A DNA stretch of 64,000 nt from NCBI GenBank assembly GCA_036852015.1, contig JAANDG010000192.1, positions 173,548 through 237,547 of the forward strand, read 5' to 3'. The notes beneath the pieces were generated by a model that searched no databases, was not told where the DNA came from, and worked only from the letters and a program-made list of their open reading frames with translations. A program made the translations under genes and the position numbers. How positions within the stretch are numbered: position 1 is the first letter of the stretch; each line of letters opens with the position of its first letter. This stretch comes from Pelodera strongyloides. Lineage: Eukaryota > Nematoda > Chromadorea > Rhabditida > Rhabditidae. Below, piece by piece: positions 61,943 through 64,000 of the stretch.

Positions 61943-61975
61943 AAGGTGAAGGATAGAGATACAGAGAGAGAGAGT
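61889..61975. repeat. (GA)n microsatellite
   Basis: Nearly pure GA dinucleotides with short interruptions. Confidence 0.9.
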
Positions 61976-62356
61976 GTATGCGAGAGAAGGAAGAAAACAG
62001 ATAGGGAGATTCTTAGCTGAAGCTCGTTTTGTCACAATTGTGCTAGTATTCCCTAAGCCTAAGATGATTATTGAGAATGTCTCTCAATTAGAATTAGTAA
62101 TTTTCAGTTTCGGTCCACCTTCTATATACATATTATTGAATTTAGAATTGCCGGTTTCTTTCAAGTTGTTCAGAATTCCCATCTGGTGGATTTAGCGTAT
62201 ATTGTTTATTCCCGTCGGTATATCTACAATCCTGAACTCCTGAACGGACTTCATTTCATATGAAATCTCAACTTCCCAACTCGCGTCTCAACTTACGCTA
62301 TGATCTATGATACTATGATATCAATATTCTAATTCCATAATTCTGTGCAGCTCGCT

Positions 62357-62539
62357 TTAAAGCGAAATTCCTCGCCGGTTTTTGAAGCGCATCGTGGGCA
62401 ACTGAATTCTTACGTAATTATGCTAAATTGCTCGAATTTAGCTCGATTTTTTATTCTAATTTATGTTCATTTGCATAAGCTGCATAATAATGCTGGTGTA
62501 CACTATGTGTTTCAAAAACCGGTCGTTATTTCGCTTTAA
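62357..62539. mobile_element. TTAA MITE, AGCGAAAT family, copy 3
   Basis: TTAA then AGCGAAATTCCTCGCCGGTT; right end AACCGGTCGTTATTTCGCT and TTAA 62536-62539. 183 bp, the same length as the 58559 copy. Confidence 0.85.
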
Positions 62540-63553
62540 AGTAAACCTTTAAGCAAAAGTAAACCGTTAAGTTTGAATTGGGCCAATTCTCAATTGAGCA
62601 TTGAAAGCGAAAAAGTGAGTTTATAATGTATAATTGAAAGTTGTCTGTTTCATTTAGTTTCTAGCACTTATATTCTGTGTTGGCTCTAATTGAGTTTATG
62701 GCGTTAGCCCCATGCATGCAAGTCCCCTAACTATTTGTGGCAAGTAGCAATGTAACTCCTCTACGCCGTTGTGATCTAATCATAAACTCGAATACGAGTT
62801 CATTGAACCAACCGACCCTTGAATGAGTGGGAGTGACCACTCCCTTTAAAATTTATTTACTTTACTTTCTTTATTCAGTACTATTTAGTTCTTGACAGTA
62901 TCATATTCGATTTTGTTCAAATACATTTTTTTTTTGAAATTGCTTAGTTTGGCAGACAGAAGTAGCAAATGAGATCGGCATCTATAGCCAAAAGTAATGA
63001 AAATTTGAAAATAAATATCGAACGCACTGCCCAGACTCCAGACTAGGCTTAGACAACATGGAAGAAATAAGGCAATAAGAGTACTTGTTTTTTGGGTCAA
63101 TATATAGTCTGCATAAACTAAAAAAAACTAGATATTACAGAAAGGCACATTATTGCCTTTTCCTATAAGATGAAAGTTAGTGTTAAAAGTCACTCGTAAG
63201 CGCGTTAACTTCTTAGGAGATGAAAAGTAGTTTATTCTCAGTCATTGTCAACCTTATTATATTTATTTATTCGGTAATATGATCCTGTTGCCGTTCTCTT
63301 GCTAACTATGTGCTACATGATCAATCGTGAATTATTTATCAGTAGGCCACGAACAGAGTAGTCGAGGCACTCCTTGACGTTATTGGATAACATTGAACAC
63401 TCTTTGGCATCATTTGACACCTAGCTGTGTCAGTCCCGTTCACTTTCTGTTGTGTCACTAATATTCATTCGTCCATCTGTTAGGTGTCGGCCATACTACA
63501 TAGATCATCAAAGATGATTGACACGTTAAGTGTGCAAGTCTGAAAGGGAGTTT

Positions 63554-63641
63554 TTATAAAGAGCGAGAGTTGAGATTGTTAGAGATAAAGAGAGAGAGAA
63601 ATAGAGAGACAAAGAGAGACATAGAGAGAGAGAGAGAGTAC
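63554..63641. repeat. (GA)n microsatellite
   Basis: Imperfect GAGA tract with ACAAAGAGAGAC interruptions. Confidence 0.85.
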
Positions 63642-63861
63642 TAAAGCAACGTCCTCGTGAGCATGATCCTAAGCGGTATTCGGGCCAGAACCTAGCAAAT
63701 ACTGACCCTGAACCGAACGACACTCAAAAGCAGGTTACTTTTTTTGCTGTAGCTCGCTTAGCACTTGCACTATATCCAAATATCTATACATAACATCACT
63801 CAAAGCTTTCTCACGTATATCCTGCCGCTGATATATTTATCCAAATCCATGTTGTGTTAGG

Positions 63862-63881
63862 CACACACACACACACACACA
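63862..63881. repeat. (CA)10 microsatellite
   Basis: Ten perfect CA dinucleotides. Confidence 0.9.
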
Positions 63882-63978
63882 GGGACAGAGACACAGAGAT
63901 ATATAAATTGGCCTGGCTATCTACTCCGCCCGAGTGTTGTATCACTCCATGCTTTGGGCAGAAAAAAGAAAAAGAAAC

Positions 63979-64000
63979 AGAGAGAGAGAGAGAGAGAGAG
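63979..64000. repeat. (AG)n microsatellite running off the window
   Basis: Perfect AG dinucleotides to the last base. Confidence 0.9.

Larger units (their letters stand above)
60605..64000. other. AT-rich terminal region, no gene seen
   Basis: Microsatellites, a T53 tract and one TTAA MITE lie here. I found no exon with convincing borders; a short terminal exon of the preceding gene could be hidden here. Confidence 0.45.

Overview
This is eukaryotic nuclear DNA, most likely from a nematode. Genes are split into many short exons with U-rich TTTCAG/TTTTAG acceptors. Several first coding exons follow an acceptor-like AG within a few bases, which fits spliced-leader trans-splicing. Two neighbouring genes belong to the nematode-specific hedgehog-related (Warthog) family. 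The species is not identifiable from the sequence alone; the large repeat load argues against a compact Caenorhabditis-type genome.

Layout. 1-552: last two exons of an unrecognised plus-strand gene. 2245-3849: last two exons of a minus-strand single-pass membrane protein, with a foldback element and an 832-bp inverted-repeat element carrying opposed tRNA-like promoters in its last intron. 3850-9011: repeats, including a 262-bp tandem duplication and a nest of short inverted-repeat transposons. 9012-18946: a complete 26-exon gene for SMG-8, the regulator of SMG-1 kinase in nonsense-mediated decay (895 codons reconstructed, all splice phases consistent). About 19140-32480: a 13.3-kb minisatellite of about 190 copies of a 70-71 bp unit that can fold into a hairpin. 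34110-46771: a complete 16-exon Warthog gene (signal peptide, Wart domain, Gln/Pro linker, Hint/Hog autoprocessing domain, 496 aa). Its introns hold three TTAA-flanked MITEs, a 99-bp C tract, a tRNA-derived SINE-like sequence and a 4.7-kb BEL/Pao-type LTR element inserted 17 bp before an exon. 48207-50260: a second secreted protein (225 aa) with a diverged Wart-like domain and no Hint domain. 50261-57182: gene-poor, with MITEs and microsatellites. 57183-60213: the 5' part of a plus-strand gene that I do not recognise. 60605-64000: microsatellites and one MITE; no gene seen.

The genes do not form an operon. SMG-8 is housekeeping RNA surveillance; the two Wart proteins are probably extracellular cuticle or signalling factors that arose by local duplication. 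The striking content is repeats: at least three palindromic MITE families flanked by TTAA (piggyBac-like target choice), one nested in another transposon and two sharing a single TTAA; a very young but internally deleted retroelement; and a hairpin minisatellite in which one sub-class with stronger pairing appears to have expanded inside an older array.
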